A stretch of DNA of 64,000 nt. Source: Paenibacillus mesophilus (lineage in GTDB: Bacteria > Bacillota > Bacilli > Paenibacillales > NBRC-103111). A program made the translations under genes and the position numbers. The notes under the pieces are model-generated. The model was given only the letters and a program-made list of their open reading frames with translations. It searched no databases and was not told the origin of the DNA. Location of the stretch: assembly GCF_005938385.1 (NCBI RefSeq), contig NZ_VCRA01000004.1:188206-252205 (forward strand), written 5' to 3'. This document shows positions 33,450-42,851 of the stretch, one piece after another (the stretch's first letter is position 1; the number at the start of each line of letters is the position of its first letter).

Positions 33450-33713
33450 TTGAAACATGAAGAAGAGATCAAGCTTATCGTCCCGAAGCGGGAAGGTCAG
33501 ATCAGCGCGATGTTTTCCCGGGGAGGTCCCCGCGAAGGCGCAGGCCGCAAAGGGATCGGCGAGACGCGGAAAGTATCGGTCACTTTGCCCGGGCCGGCGT
33601 GGGAAGAGCTCGATCGCCTGTGCGCCGAGCAGCGCATGTCGAGATCGGAGCTTATCCGGGAGCTTATTATGGAGCATTTCTCGGACAAAGCGAGCAAGCG
33701 GGTGGACGGATGA
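33450..33713 (+). CDS. Ribbon-helix-helix protein with GPREGAGRK motif
   Basis: An 87-residue basic protein. The N-terminal 25 residues are followed by GPREGAGRK (26-34), a motif seen in phage- and plasmid-associated DNA-binding proteins. Then comes a ribbon-helix-helix unit (RKVSVTLPGPAWEELDRLCAEQRMSRSELIRELIMEHF, 40-77). It starts with TTG 33450, with GGTGAT at 33438-33443; an in-frame stop just upstream rules out a longer form. Its stop overlaps the start of the sliding-clamp gene (ATGA at 33710-33713), so the two are translationally coupled. It may regulate the pair or load or recruit the clamp; unknown. Confidence 0.8.
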   Translation: MKHEEEIKLIVPKREGQISAMFSRGGPREGAGRKGIGETRKVSVTLPGPAWEELDRLCAEQRMSRSELIRELIMEHFSDKASKRVDG

Positions 33714-34852
33714 GAGTCGCTATCCCGCAGCCCGTATTGTCCGACGCCTTGCAGCAGGTCGCTAGAGCGGTCCCGGCCAACAGTCCGATCCCCATTCTGT
33801 ACGGCATACATATCCGGTTTCACCCGGTCGGAGTAACCGTGGCCGCCAGCAACGGCGTGATGACGATCCATACGGATATCCGGCAGGACGTAGCGGAATT
33901 TCCGACCGGACCGGCTCCAGAACAAGAGGCGGCCCTTGTCGTTCCGGCCCGTTATTTGATCGATATCGTCCGCAAGCTCCCTCCGGCCCCCATCCTATTG
34001 GAACTTACGAACCGGCAAACGCTGACCGTACGCTCGGGCGACGGCCAATTCCGTTTATTCGGGCTGGATCCCGCGCTGTTTCCGGAGACGCCCCGGATGG
34101 ATCGGGCCGATTGGCGGATGACCCTGTCCAACGGTTTGCTGAAATCGATGATCCGTCAAGTCGCATTTGCGGTGTCCTCATCCGAAGCCCGGCCGCTGCT
34201 GTCGGGCGTGCTCTGCAAGTTCGACGGGCGGAATCTGCGGTTCGTCGCTACCGACAGCGTACGATTTGCCTCCCGGACGTCTCCCGTAGAACAGCAAGGA
34301 GACCCGCACGTTTACACTGCGGTCATTCCCGGCAAAGGATTAAGCGAGCTCGCCAAATTGCTGGACGAAGAAGGCGAGACGGCGATCGTCGCGGACGAAG
34401 CGCATATCCGTTTCCGGTCGGCGGGCATGTCGCTTTACTGCTCCTTGCTGCAGGGCGCTTATCCTCCGATCGACAAGCTTGTGCCTTCCAATCCTATGAC
34501 GGAAGTAACGGTCGATACGTATCGAATTTTGCGGGCTATTGAAAGGGTGACTCTGCTGGCCGGCGAAGGAAGCGTCGTTCAGCTGCGCACGAATACGGAG
34601 CAAACGATGGAGCTACTCTCCGGGACGACGGAAATCGGCGACGTTCGGGAGGAATTGCGGATCGAGAGCATGATCGGACCGCATGTCGCAATCTCTTTTA
34701 ACGGCAAATATATGGCGGACATTATACGCGCCGTCGACAGCGAGAGCGTGACGTTCCGTTTCACTGACAAGCTGGGCCCCATCACTGCCGTACCTGTCGG
34801 GCAGCGCGCTTCGGCGCTCTATTTGCTGACCCCGATCCGGACGGCCATCTAA
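33710..34852 (+). CDS. DNA polymerase III beta subunit paralogue (orphan sliding clamp)
   Basis: A 380-residue protein with the three-domain layout of DnaN: N-terminal domain from MRVAIPQPVLSDALQQVAR, central domain with ATDSVRFASR, and C-terminal domain ending SALYLLTPIRTAI. The last matches the clamp hydrophobic-pocket strand (YLxxPxR). It is not beside dnaA or recF, so it is unlikely to be the housekeeping clamp. ATG 33710 overlaps the RHH stop codon; a longer open frame is not needed. Sequence departs from a standard Bacillus DnaN in many places. It may be an alternative clamp for repair or translesion synthesis. Confidence 0.85.
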   Translation: MRVAIPQPVLSDALQQVARAVPANSPIPILYGIHIRFHPVGVTVAASNGVMTIHTDIRQDVAEFPTGPAPEQEAALVVPARYLIDIVRKLPPAPILLELTNRQTLTVRSGDGQFRLFGLDPALFPETPRMDRADWRMTLSNGLLKSMIRQVAFAVSSSEARPLLSGVLCKFDGRNLRFVATDSVRFASRTSPVEQQGDPHVYTAVIPGKGLSELAKLLDEEGETAIVADEAHIRFRSAGMSLYCSLLQGAYPPIDKLVPSNPMTEVTVDTYRILRAIERVTLLAGEGSVVQLRTNTEQTMELLSGTTEIGDVREELRIESMIGPHVAISFNGKYMADIIRAVDSESVTFRFTDKLGPITAVPVGQRASALYLLTPIRTAI

Positions 34853-35021
34853 TATGCAAACTGTTGTTCGCAGGCAGCCTCTTCCCCTACAGTAAGCTGT
34901 CGGTTTGGGATATAGTCATGAGAATACCGGATAAGGTCATTAACGCCCCCTGTTCCCCCCAAACGGTTCTTCCTATAATCAAATCATCCGAACAGAATCG
35001 CACTTTATTGGGGGGACGCAA

Positions 35022-36329
35022 ATGAATAGACTGAAATCATCCATGATGTTGCTGCTCATGATCGCCATACTGTCCGCATGCGGCAAAGGAGAAAGCGCGA
35101 CCGGCGCGGCTGACAAGGGGGACAAGGGCCAACCGGCGGAGGTACCTCCGAAGCCGGCGACACTGAACTTTTTCTACAACGGCTACTCGAAGCAGCTCGT
35201 AGAAGAGCTTCAGCAGAAGGTAGAAGCCAAATACCCCCACATCAAGCTGAACATGATTATTCACGGCAAAGGCAGCACGATCGAAGATACGCTCGCGGCC
35301 GGCACGAACCTCGATCTCGTCGCCTTCTCGGCGGGAGGACTGTTCACCGTAATCGACTTGCAGCTCGCTACCGATATGACCGATCTCGTGAAGAGGCACA
35401 ATTTCGACCTGAACCGCTTCTCCCCCTCGGTGCTGGAGACGATCAAGTCGTATTACGAGGGCGGCAAGCTCATGATCATGCCTTACGAATTGAATAACAA
35501 CGTGCTGTACTACAACAAGAACATTTTCGACAGGTTCGGGGTAGCTTATCCGAAGGACGGCATGACCTGGAACGAAGTATACGAAATGGCCAAAAAACTG
35601 ACCCGTGTCGATAACGGTGTACAGTACGAAGGGTTCCAGTACAACCATTTGAACCTGGTATACAAAAATCAGATGGCCCTCCCCTTCGTCGACCCGAAAA
35701 CGAACAAAGCGGCGATCAATACGGATCAATGGAGAAAATGGCTGGAGCAGATGACCCGGTTTTATCAGTTCGACGGGAACCATCTGATCGGCTACGGGGA
35801 CGGCGTCTTTATCCGGAGGCAGGAAGTGGCGATGTATACCGGGCCGAGCTTGCTCGATCAGCTGCCCGATGCGGTCAGCAAAGGCATGGAGTGGGATATG
35901 GTCAGCCTGCCGCGCTTCGATGGAATGGAAAGCATCGGCTCGCAAATGAACGCCCCCTTCTACGCGATCCCCCCGACAAGCACGAACCGGGATGAAGCGT
36001 TCCGAGTCATCGCTTACCTGCTGTCCGACGAAATACAGGGAGCGAACGCAAGAAAAGGCCGGGTTCCCGTCGTGAAAAGCGAAAGCGTCGTCAAAGATTT
36101 CGGTGTCGATCTGCCTGTGCTGAAAGGGAAAAATACGGCCGCGTTTTTTAAAGATACGATCGGCAAGCCGATTACCGTAACGAGATACGACGGCATCGCG
36201 AGATCGACTTTCACGGAAGTCGCCGTCGACGGGTATTCCAAAGGCAAGCTGGACGTCGCGGCGGCGCTTCGCACGGCGGAAGAAGAGATCAACAAAAAGA
36301 TCGCCGAAGCGCAAAAAAATGCAAAGTAG
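35022..36329 (+). CDS. Lipoprotein solute-binding protein, family 1 (sugar type)
   Basis: A 435-residue extracellular lipoprotein with signal MNRLKSSMMLLLMIAILSAC and lipobox Cys20. The mature part is of the carbohydrate SBP class: LVAFSAGGLF, LYYNKNIFDRFGVAYPKDGMTWNEVYEMAKKLT, and AFRVIAYLLSDEIQ. GGGGGG at 35009-35015 supports the start. It is first of a four-gene unit SBP, SBP, YesM-type kinase, YesN-type regulator, without permeases or ATPase, so it may serve mainly as a sensor. Confidence 0.9.
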   Translation: MNRLKSSMMLLLMIAILSACGKGESATGAADKGDKGQPAEVPPKPATLNFFYNGYSKQLVEELQQKVEAKYPHIKLNMIIHGKGSTIEDTLAAGTNLDLVAFSAGGLFTVIDLQLATDMTDLVKRHNFDLNRFSPSVLETIKSYYEGGKLMIMPYELNNNVLYYNKNIFDRFGVAYPKDGMTWNEVYEMAKKLTRVDNGVQYEGFQYNHLNLVYKNQMALPFVDPKTNKAAINTDQWRKWLEQMTRFYQFDGNHLIGYGDGVFIRRQEVAMYTGPSLLDQLPDAVSKGMEWDMVSLPRFDGMESIGSQMNAPFYAIPPTSTNRDEAFRVIAYLLSDEIQGANARKGRVPVVKSESVVKDFGVDLPVLKGKNTAAFFKDTIGKPITVTRYDGIARSTFTEVAVDGYSKGKLDVAAALRTAEEEINKKIAEAQKNAK

Positions 36330-36486
36330 GACTCCAACGTTTCGTTCAAATCCATCCGCATCCAGCGAACATCGTCCGGCGGCAGCCCGGGCGGTGTTTG
36401 CGCGTTTCCCGGCGTTTTCTCTTATTCGCTTTTCGGCTATCTCTGCTAAAATACTAGTACAACGTCATACAAGGGGGGCACATTCG

Positions 36487-38019
36487 ATGAGAACCGTCAA
36501 TAAGAAGCCGTTTCTTCACGCTTGGCTGCCGGTCGCGGCAATAGCACTGCTGATGAACGGCTGCACTTCGGGCCTCTCGGACCAAGAAGGACCGGCGAAC
36601 GACGATTCGAAACGGGGAGAGCCGCCCCGGAAAATCAGCATAGCGATCAACGGGCAATCCAGCACGTTCCCCCCCGGACTGGACGAGAACAACAATCCAT
36701 ATTTGGACTATATCGAGAAAAACACCAATTTGGACATACAGGTGATGCTTCCCCCGGCAAACGGCTATGTCGATAAGCTGAACGTCATTATGGCGTCCGG
36801 ACAATTGCCCGATATGATCAATACAGGGAGCGCCGCTTTTTTGTCCACCTATGTGAAGCAAGGAGCTTTGAAGCCGCTTAACGAGTACATCGACAAGTAC
36901 GGGCCTGATCTGAAACGGCTGATTCCGCAAGAAGCGTGGGACCAGGTGACGATGAACGGGAACATCTATGCGATACCGAGCTTGAACGAAGTAATGGGTA
37001 CGCAAATCATGTACGTCCGCAAAGATTGGCTCGACAGGCTCGGGCTGAAGCCGCCCCGGACGCTGGACGAATACAAGGAAGTGATGCGGGCGTTCGCCAA
37101 GAACGATCCGGACGGCAACGGGAAGGACGATACGATCGGGTTCAGCATTACCGACCAGCTGGGCAGAACGGCTCCGATTTTCGGCGCCTTCGGCACGCAG
37201 CAAAATTCGTGGTACGAACGGAACGGGAAGCTGGTCTACTCCGCCACTTTACCCGAGACGAAGGAAGCGCTTGCATTTCTGGCGGAGCTGTACCGCGACC
37301 ATATACTGGACCGGGACTTCCCGTTGAACAAGGCGGAAAACTTGGGCGACAAGGTCGCCTCGGGCAAAGTCGGCCTGTACTCCGCCGCCTGGTTCGACAC
37401 GCGGGGGCCGATCGAATTAAGCCGGCGAAACGATCCGAAAGCGAATTGGATTCCGCTCGAATATCCGACCGGCAAAGACGGCCAAAAAGGAACGTACAGC
37501 ATCTCCTCCGTGCGCTCCTACAATGTCGTTCCGGCCACAAGCGAGCGTACCGAGGAGGTCGTCAAGCTGCTGAATTTCATTGGCGGCCAAGGAAACCAAA
37601 CTTTGAAGCTCGGCTTCGAGAATGAAGTGTGGTCGATCCAGGACGGCAAGATGGTCGCCGATTTCGAGGCGCATAACAAGCATCTGTACCGCGGCATTTA
37701 CAGCTCCTTGTGCGATACCGTAGTGCCGGAGGTGACGAAGCGGCGGCTCGATTCGCTGGGCGAACATTTCCATTTGTGGGACAACGTGCAGAGAATCCAT
37801 GCCAACCTGATCAAAGCGCAGTTTAACGGAGCTCCTACGCCGGCCATGGGCAACTACAATTTCAAGCTGCTGAAAATTCAGGACGACGCCTTCACGAAAA
37901 TCGTGATGGGCCTCTCTCCTCTTGACGAGTTCGACCGCTTCGTCGAAGTATGGAGGCAGGAAGGCGGCGACGAAATTACGAAGGAAATCAACGATTGGTA
38001 TAAGGCCGATCATCGATGA
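36487..38019 (+). CDS. Lipoprotein solute-binding protein, YtcQ/LipO type
   Basis: A 510-residue lipoprotein. Signal and lipobox LLMNGC put the acylated Cys at 26. The body matches the large SBPs of Paenibacillus oligosaccharide transporters (LDENNNPYLDYIEKNTNLDIQ, MINTGSAAFL, YVRKDWLDRLGLKPPRTLDEYKEVMRAFAKNDPDGNGK). ATG 36487 follows AAGGGGGG. Such SBPs are normally beside YtcP/LplB permeases, absent here. It lies 157 bases after the first SBP and 25 before the kinase. Confidence 0.9.
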   Translation: MRTVNKKPFLHAWLPVAAIALLMNGCTSGLSDQEGPANDDSKRGEPPRKISIAINGQSSTFPPGLDENNNPYLDYIEKNTNLDIQVMLPPANGYVDKLNVIMASGQLPDMINTGSAAFLSTYVKQGALKPLNEYIDKYGPDLKRLIPQEAWDQVTMNGNIYAIPSLNEVMGTQIMYVRKDWLDRLGLKPPRTLDEYKEVMRAFAKNDPDGNGKDDTIGFSITDQLGRTAPIFGAFGTQQNSWYERNGKLVYSATLPETKEALAFLAELYRDHILDRDFPLNKAENLGDKVASGKVGLYSAAWFDTRGPIELSRRNDPKANWIPLEYPTGKDGQKGTYSISSVRSYNVVPATSERTEEVVKLLNFIGGQGNQTLKLGFENEVWSIQDGKMVADFEAHNKHLYRGIYSSLCDTVVPEVTKRRLDSLGEHFHLWDNVQRIHANLIKAQFNGAPTPAMGNYNFKLLKIQDDAFTKIVMGLSPLDEFDRFVEVWRQEGGDEITKEINDWYKADHR

Positions 38020-38044
38020 CGCCAGAAGGGTTGTGGCCTGCAGC

Positions 38045-39880
38045 ATGCACACCGTATTGAATCGGCTGTACGATCGGTTTACGAGGCACATTCAAGTGCG
38101 ATTAACGAGCTATTTCCTGCTCATCCTGCTCCCTCTCGTATTGGTAGGCTTATTCGCCAATGCCAGATCCCAGCAAATCGTCGAGCACAAAACCGGTGAA
38201 CGGACGAAAGGGACGCTCTTGTCCGCCGCCGAATACATCGATCTGATCGTGCAAAACGTAGACAATTTATCGATGCTCATCTCGACCAATACGCATCTGA
38301 TCGGAATGCTCGAGCGTGCCGGCCCGGAGCCGGGCCCGCAGTCGATCTTGGATTTCACGCAAATTTTCAAGGACATTACCGAGACGACCTCGATCCATCA
38401 AACTTTGGCCGGAATCTCGGTGCTGCACCTGCCTTCCGAGTACATGATCATTTCCAACTATGGAGGCAAACGGATACAAGGCGCTAGAGAGCATGAAGCG
38501 ATCCGGATGGCCATCGAAGGCAACGGGGCGCGGGTCGTCTACTCCCCTACCTCGAAGTCCGATACGCTGGACGGGACGTTTACCGGCGACCGCATATATT
38601 TTTTGCGGACGATGGACTTGTACAACCGGTACAGGCAGCCTAACATCTTGATGTTGTCGGTCAAGAAGGAAACGCTGCTTAAGCTGATGGGCTCCCTGCT
38701 GCCGTCCCGGAACGCGCAAATTTATTTGCACACGGCCGGCGGCGAACTGGTCGTCGGCACGGAAGGGGAACAAGCTCCCCCGCTCCCGGCGCTCGGCGGT
38801 GAAAATATCGCCGTTCCGGTCGCTGATGGAGGAGAAGAACGGATGCTCACCGTTCGGGCTCAAGCCCGCTATTCCAACTGGTCGCTCACGATGATGCAGC
38901 CGGAAAGCGAATTGAACCGCGAGACCGGGCAGCTGCGGCTGTATACGTATTTCATGATCGGGTTGAGCGTGCTGCTTGCCCTGGGGATTGCCTGGGTCGT
39001 ATACAGGAGCATAGCGTCGCCTCTGGACAGTCTTGCTTATGGGATGAAGCAGGTCCGGACGGGCAATTTGAACATTCGGCTCAGCAACAACCGCAAGGAC
39101 GAGCTCGGCTATTTGACCGGAACGTTCAACCAGATGGTCGACGACCAGAGGCAGCTCATCCAAGGCTATTACGAGCAGCAGCTGCGGCTGTCCAAGACGG
39201 AGCTCAAGTTTTTGCAGTCCCAGATCAACCCGCACTTTCTGTACAATACGCTGGATTCAATTTATTGGATGGCCAACCAGTACGAGGCGAACGAAATCAA
39301 AGAAATGGTGCTGAACTTGTCCAAATTTTTCCGGCTAAGCTTGAATAAAGGGCGCGAAACATTCCCGCTCCGCGAAACGGTCGACCATTTGCATTATTAC
39401 ATCCGCATTCAACAAATCCGGTTCTCCCAGCGCGTATCCGTACAGTATGACATATCCGAGGACAGCGCCGGTATTCCGGTTCTGAAGCTGCTGCTGCAGC
39501 CGATCGTAGAAAACGCGATTTTGCACGGCTTGGAGAAGCAGGACCAGCATGGCGAGCTTAAGATAACAAGCCGCTTGGAGCAGGACCGGCTCGTGCTGAG
39601 CGTCAAGGACAACGGGGTCGGCCTGCCCCCCGACCGCCTGCGGTATATCCAGCACGAGCTCGGCAAGCTGCAGGAAGCGCAGCTGCTGCTGACTCCGTTC
39701 GAGGAGGAAGGCGGCAAAGACGACTTATTCGGTCTGCGCAATGTGACGGCCCGAATGAAAATGTACTACGGCGCGGAAGCCGGCTTGACGATTACAAGCA
39801 AGGAAGGCGAAGGAACCGAAGTGATTCTATGGCTTCCGCTCGAGAAATGCGAGGTGTACGATGAATCTGCTGATCGTTGA
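38045..39880 (+). CDS. Sensor histidine kinase, YesM/LytS type
   Basis: A 611-residue membrane kinase: TM1 (FLLILLPLVLVGLFA), an extracellular sensor of about 270 residues, and TM2 (FMIGLSVLLALGIAWVVYRSI). A HAMP domain and the His_kinase box INPHFLYNTLDSIYWMA with phospho-acceptor His397 follow. The HATPase ends with the G boxes DNGVGLPP and FGLRNVTARM. It probably monitors the preceding SBPs with ligand. ATG 38045 is chosen; GTG 38033 is an in-frame alternative closer to AGAAGGG. Its end overlaps the regulator gene by 20 bases. Confidence 0.92.
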   Translation: MHTVLNRLYDRFTRHIQVRLTSYFLLILLPLVLVGLFANARSQQIVEHKTGERTKGTLLSAAEYIDLIVQNVDNLSMLISTNTHLIGMLERAGPEPGPQSILDFTQIFKDITETTSIHQTLAGISVLHLPSEYMIISNYGGKRIQGAREHEAIRMAIEGNGARVVYSPTSKSDTLDGTFTGDRIYFLRTMDLYNRYRQPNILMLSVKKETLLKLMGSLLPSRNAQIYLHTAGGELVVGTEGEQAPPLPALGGENIAVPVADGGEERMLTVRAQARYSNWSLTMMQPESELNRETGQLRLYTYFMIGLSVLLALGIAWVVYRSIASPLDSLAYGMKQVRTGNLNIRLSNNRKDELGYLTGTFNQMVDDQRQLIQGYYEQQLRLSKTELKFLQSQINPHFLYNTLDSIYWMANQYEANEIKEMVLNLSKFFRLSLNKGRETFPLRETVDHLHYYIRIQQIRFSQRVSVQYDISEDSAGIPVLKLLLQPIVENAILHGLEKQDQHGELKITSRLEQDRLVLSVKDNGVGLPPDRLRYIQHELGKLQEAQLLLTPFEEEGGKDDLFGLRNVTARMKMYYGAEAGLTITSKEGEGTEVILWLPLEKCEVYDESADR

Positions 39881-41468
39881 AGACGAGCCGCTGCTGCTGA
39901 ACTCGCTCGCTGGCGATATTCCGTGGGAGCGGCACGGCATCGAGGTGATCGGGCTGGCTTCGAACGGTAGCGAAGCGCTCCGGCTTATTGCCTTGAAACG
40001 GCCCGACCTGGTGCTGCTCGATATCCGGATGCCCCAGATGGACGGACTTACTCTGGTTCAGATCGTGCGCAGCCAAGATCCCGATATCAAATGCATCATC
40101 TTGAGCGGGCACGATAATTTCTCGTTCGCGCAGAAGGCGCTCGAGCTCGGAGTGAGCCATTATTTGCTCAAGCCCGCGGGCGAGACGGAAATATTGCGGG
40201 CGGTTACGGATGCCGCCGGACAGCTGCGGCGAGAGCTCGAGGAGCGCCACAGCCGGTCTATGCTGCAGCACAAATGGCAGGAACATTTGCCCCGGCTGCA
40301 GGAAATGTTTCTGCAAAATTGGCTGGCCGGCAAGTACGCTCCGTGGGAAATCGAGCGGCGCAGCCGGGAACTGCTGATCGAGCTTCCGGATAGCGGCCCG
40401 TTCGTCGCGGCGATGATCGACATGGACCCGTTAAGCGCGGAGGAACGCCGGTTCGAGGCGGACGATAGGCCGCTCCTGCAATTTTCGGCGAACAGTATCG
40501 TACGCGAGTTTCTGACGACGTCGGCGCTCCGCAGCTGGGTATGCACCAATACGGCGGGCGCGACCGCCGTCATTTTCGCCGATACGGTCCCTCCTTCCGA
40601 GCCGAACAGCTTGCTGCTGCAAGTTCACTCCACCGCCTCCAAGCTGCTCGGCGTCATCAAGGAATGCCTGAAGCTGACGGCGAGCGTAGGGGTCAGCGGC
40701 ATGGGCGGCTCGTTCGAGGATCTGCCCGATCTGTATAAGCAAGCCCGCAAATCGCTGCAGGAGCGTATCGTATTCGGAAACGACATCGTCATTCCTTACC
40801 GCGAGGAGCAGAGCGGGAACGGGATGACCGTCCCTCCGGCAACACTTGAGAAGGAGCTGGAAATCGGTCTCGAGACAGGAGATGCGGTCAAGGCGGCGGC
40901 GGCGCTCGAAGAGCTATGGAACAGCGGGATCGGCGCGGCCGATACGGTGGAGCACGTGCGCGAGCATTTGCTGTATGTAAGCTCTTTGTTCGTCCGTTTG
41001 ATCGGCCGTCAAGGATGGTCGGTCCTGCAAGTCGTCGGGAACGATTACGATTATTTTCATAACCTGCACGCTTTGGCGACGAAGGAACAGGCATACGAAT
41101 GGCTGCATCGGGTGGCGCAGCGCTATATCGACTATTTGCAGTGCGAGCGGAATTCGGCGATGAGCGGGACGATCAGGAAAATCGTGGATATCGTGGACCG
41201 GGACATCGACAAGGAGCTTAGCCTGTTTGCCGTGGCCGACCGGTTGTACGTCAATTCGTCTTACCTCAGCAGGCTGTTCAAGCAGCAGATGGGCAAGCCG
41301 TTCACCAGCTATGTGCTGGAGCGGAAGATGGAGCGGGCCAAGTCGCTGCTGCTGAACGGCTGCAAAGTGCATCATGCCGCCTACCTGGTCGGTTATAAGG
41401 ACGACAGCTATTTTGCCCGCGTCTTCCGCAAATATTGGGGTGTCGCTCCAAGCGAGATCAAGCCGTAA
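39861..41468 (+). CDS. Response regulator with AraC-type DNA-binding domain, YesN type
   Basis: A 535-residue regulator. The receiver domain has D8-E9 (VEDEP), phospho-acceptor D54 in LLDIRMPQMDG and the conserved Lys in LLKPAG. A central region of about 270 residues is typical of YesN. The C-terminal AraC double HTH reads LFAVADRLYVNSSYLSRLFKQQMGKPFTSYVLERKMERAKSLL and YKDDSYFARVFRKYWGVAPSE. Overlap with the kinase gene implies translational coupling. Targets unknown; control of carbohydrate genes is usual for the type. Confidence 0.93.
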   Translation: MNLLIVEDEPLLLNSLAGDIPWERHGIEVIGLASNGSEALRLIALKRPDLVLLDIRMPQMDGLTLVQIVRSQDPDIKCIILSGHDNFSFAQKALELGVSHYLLKPAGETEILRAVTDAAGQLRRELEERHSRSMLQHKWQEHLPRLQEMFLQNWLAGKYAPWEIERRSRELLIELPDSGPFVAAMIDMDPLSAEERRFEADDRPLLQFSANSIVREFLTTSALRSWVCTNTAGATAVIFADTVPPSEPNSLLLQVHSTASKLLGVIKECLKLTASVGVSGMGGSFEDLPDLYKQARKSLQERIVFGNDIVIPYREEQSGNGMTVPPATLEKELEIGLETGDAVKAAAALEELWNSGIGAADTVEHVREHLLYVSSLFVRLIGRQGWSVLQVVGNDYDYFHNLHALATKEQAYEWLHRVAQRYIDYLQCERNSAMSGTIRKIVDIVDRDIDKELSLFAVADRLYVNSSYLSRLFKQQMGKPFTSYVLERKMERAKSLLLNGCKVHHAAYLVGYKDDSYFARVFRKYWGVAPSEIKP

Positions 41469-41558
41469 CGCATAATCCGCCGCGCCGGCATCGTTTCCGC
41501 CGCTTCGGGGCACCCTATAGGCGATCATTTCCATACTTCAATCGGAGGTGAAGATGCA

Positions 41559-41819
41559 ATGGAACAGCGCGGCAAGGAGCGGCTGGAGCAGGATTTGGCG
41601 GATGCCTTGACCGAAGGGGAAATGGCGGGAAAAGATCCGGACGTCGCGGCTCTCCGGCGCCTCAGCCCGAGATACGAAATCCGTTCGCAAGCCGAGCGGG
41701 ACCCTATCGTCGAGGAAACGAAAATCGTCCGCGGCATCGTGCGGGAAGTGGATGACCGGTACGACGATTACATAGCGCGCGCTTCCCGCAGCGAGGACGG
41801 CGACAGCCGGGAAAGCTGA
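41559..41819 (+). CDS. Hypothetical hydrophilic protein, 86 residues
   Basis: A charged, helical protein without membrane segments, with repeated acidic and basic stretches (ADALTEGEMAGKDPDVAAL, VEETKIVRGIVREVDDRYDDYIAR). GGAGGTGA lies 10 bases before the ATG, and a terminator follows the stop, supporting a real gene. Family not recognised. Confidence 0.7.
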   Translation: MEQRGKERLEQDLADALTEGEMAGKDPDVAALRRLSPRYEIRSQAERDPIVEETKIVRGIVREVDDRYDDYIARASRSEDGDSRES

Positions 41820-41837
41820 ATCGAATGAGCAAAGCGG

Positions 41838-41872
41838 AAAGCCGGCCGGGACGCCCCGAACCGGCTTTTTTC
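41838..41872 (+). terminator. Rho-independent terminator
   Basis: AAAGCCGG/CCGGCTTT (41838-41845/41861-41868) is followed by TTTC, 19 bases after the stop of the 86-residue ORF. Confidence 0.85.
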
Positions 41873-41945
41873 TTCATCTTGAACGGGATAATCGGGTTGT
41901 CATCCCTCCTTGTCTCTTCTACAATGAAGATGGAGGTGAAACGCC

Positions 41946-42845
41946 GTGCGGCTATACTCGAAGGACGCCTATTTGGAGAGCGACGAATTCCCGTTTCGCG
42001 CATTTCTGTACTCGACGATGCCCGAACGGCCGGACCTTGCCCATTATCACGATTTTATCGAGCTCGTCTATGTAGCCGAAGGGCGCGGAGAACATCTGTA
42101 TAAAGGCTGCTCCTACCCGATATCCAAAGGCGATATTTTCGTCATTCCGCCCTTCGTGCAGCATGACTACAGCGTGATCGGCGATACGCCGTTGGACGTG
42201 TACAACGTCATGTTTTTGCCGTCCTTTTTGACCCATGAGCTGCAAGCGCTGTCAAATATGACGTCGTTTTTCAACTTTTTCTATGTCGAACCGTTTTTCC
42301 GGCAAACTCTCGATTTCGAGTCCCATATGAAGCTGTCGATTCTCGAAGGGCAGGAACTCAAGCAGCGTCTGGAACGCATGATCGAGGAGTTCGACCGGAA
42401 ATCGCTAGGGTACCGAATATCCATTAAAGCGCTGCTCATCGAGATGCTCGTCTGGCTGAGCCGGCGTTACGAGGAGAGGATCGTCGTCCCTCCGATCCAT
42501 GCGAGCCAGTCCAAGGCGATCCAATCGGTATGCAAGTTTCTCGAGCATCATTACGCCCAGGACATCAGCCTGGAGCAAGTATGCCAAATGTGCGGGATGA
42601 GCCAGTCCAGCTTTACGTTCAAATTCAAGCAGACGATGGGCAAAACGTTCACCGAATACCGCAACGAGGTGCGGATTCACTCCTCGCTGAAGCTGCTGCG
42701 CGAAACCGACGACAAAATCATCGCCGTAGCCGAGTGCGTCGGCATCGGCGATTTGAGCCATTACAATAAGCTGTTCAAGAAGCATACCGGGTTAACCCCG
42801 CGCGAGTACAGGGCGAAATATAGGCACGATCCCGGCGAAAGCTAG
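41946..42845 (+). CDS. AraC-family regulator with cupin sensor
   Basis: A 299-residue regulator. The N-terminal cupin is LAHYHDFIELVYVAEGRGEHLYKGCSYPISKGDIFVIPPFVQHDY. The two C-terminal HTHs are ISLEQVCQMCGMSQSSFTFKFKQTMGKTFTEYRNEVRI and IIAVAECVGIGDLSHYNKLFKKHTGLTPREYR. It probably controls a sugar-use operon. The GTG start has GGAGGTGA upstream. No obvious target is adjacent; a MITE lies directly downstream. Confidence 0.9.
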   Translation: MRLYSKDAYLESDEFPFRAFLYSTMPERPDLAHYHDFIELVYVAEGRGEHLYKGCSYPISKGDIFVIPPFVQHDYSVIGDTPLDVYNVMFLPSFLTHELQALSNMTSFFNFFYVEPFFRQTLDFESHMKLSILEGQELKQRLERMIEEFDRKSLGYRISIKALLIEMLVWLSRRYEERIVVPPIHASQSKAIQSVCKFLEHHYAQDISLEQVCQMCGMSQSSFTFKFKQTMGKTFTEYRNEVRIHSSLKLLRETDDKIIAVAECVGIGDLSHYNKLFKKHTGLTPREYRAKYRHDPGES

Positions 42846-42851
42846 TATATA

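Noticed and set aside
35037-36314. 425-residue minus-strand ORF opposite the first solute-binding protein
   Set aside because: Antisense shadow; composition rich in Arg, His, Val; the + strand lipoprotein is convincing.
36319-36486. Longer N terminus of the second solute-binding lipoprotein
   Set aside because: Signal peptide and lipobox begin at ATG 36487, which has its own AAGGGGGG; the upstream frame is incidental.
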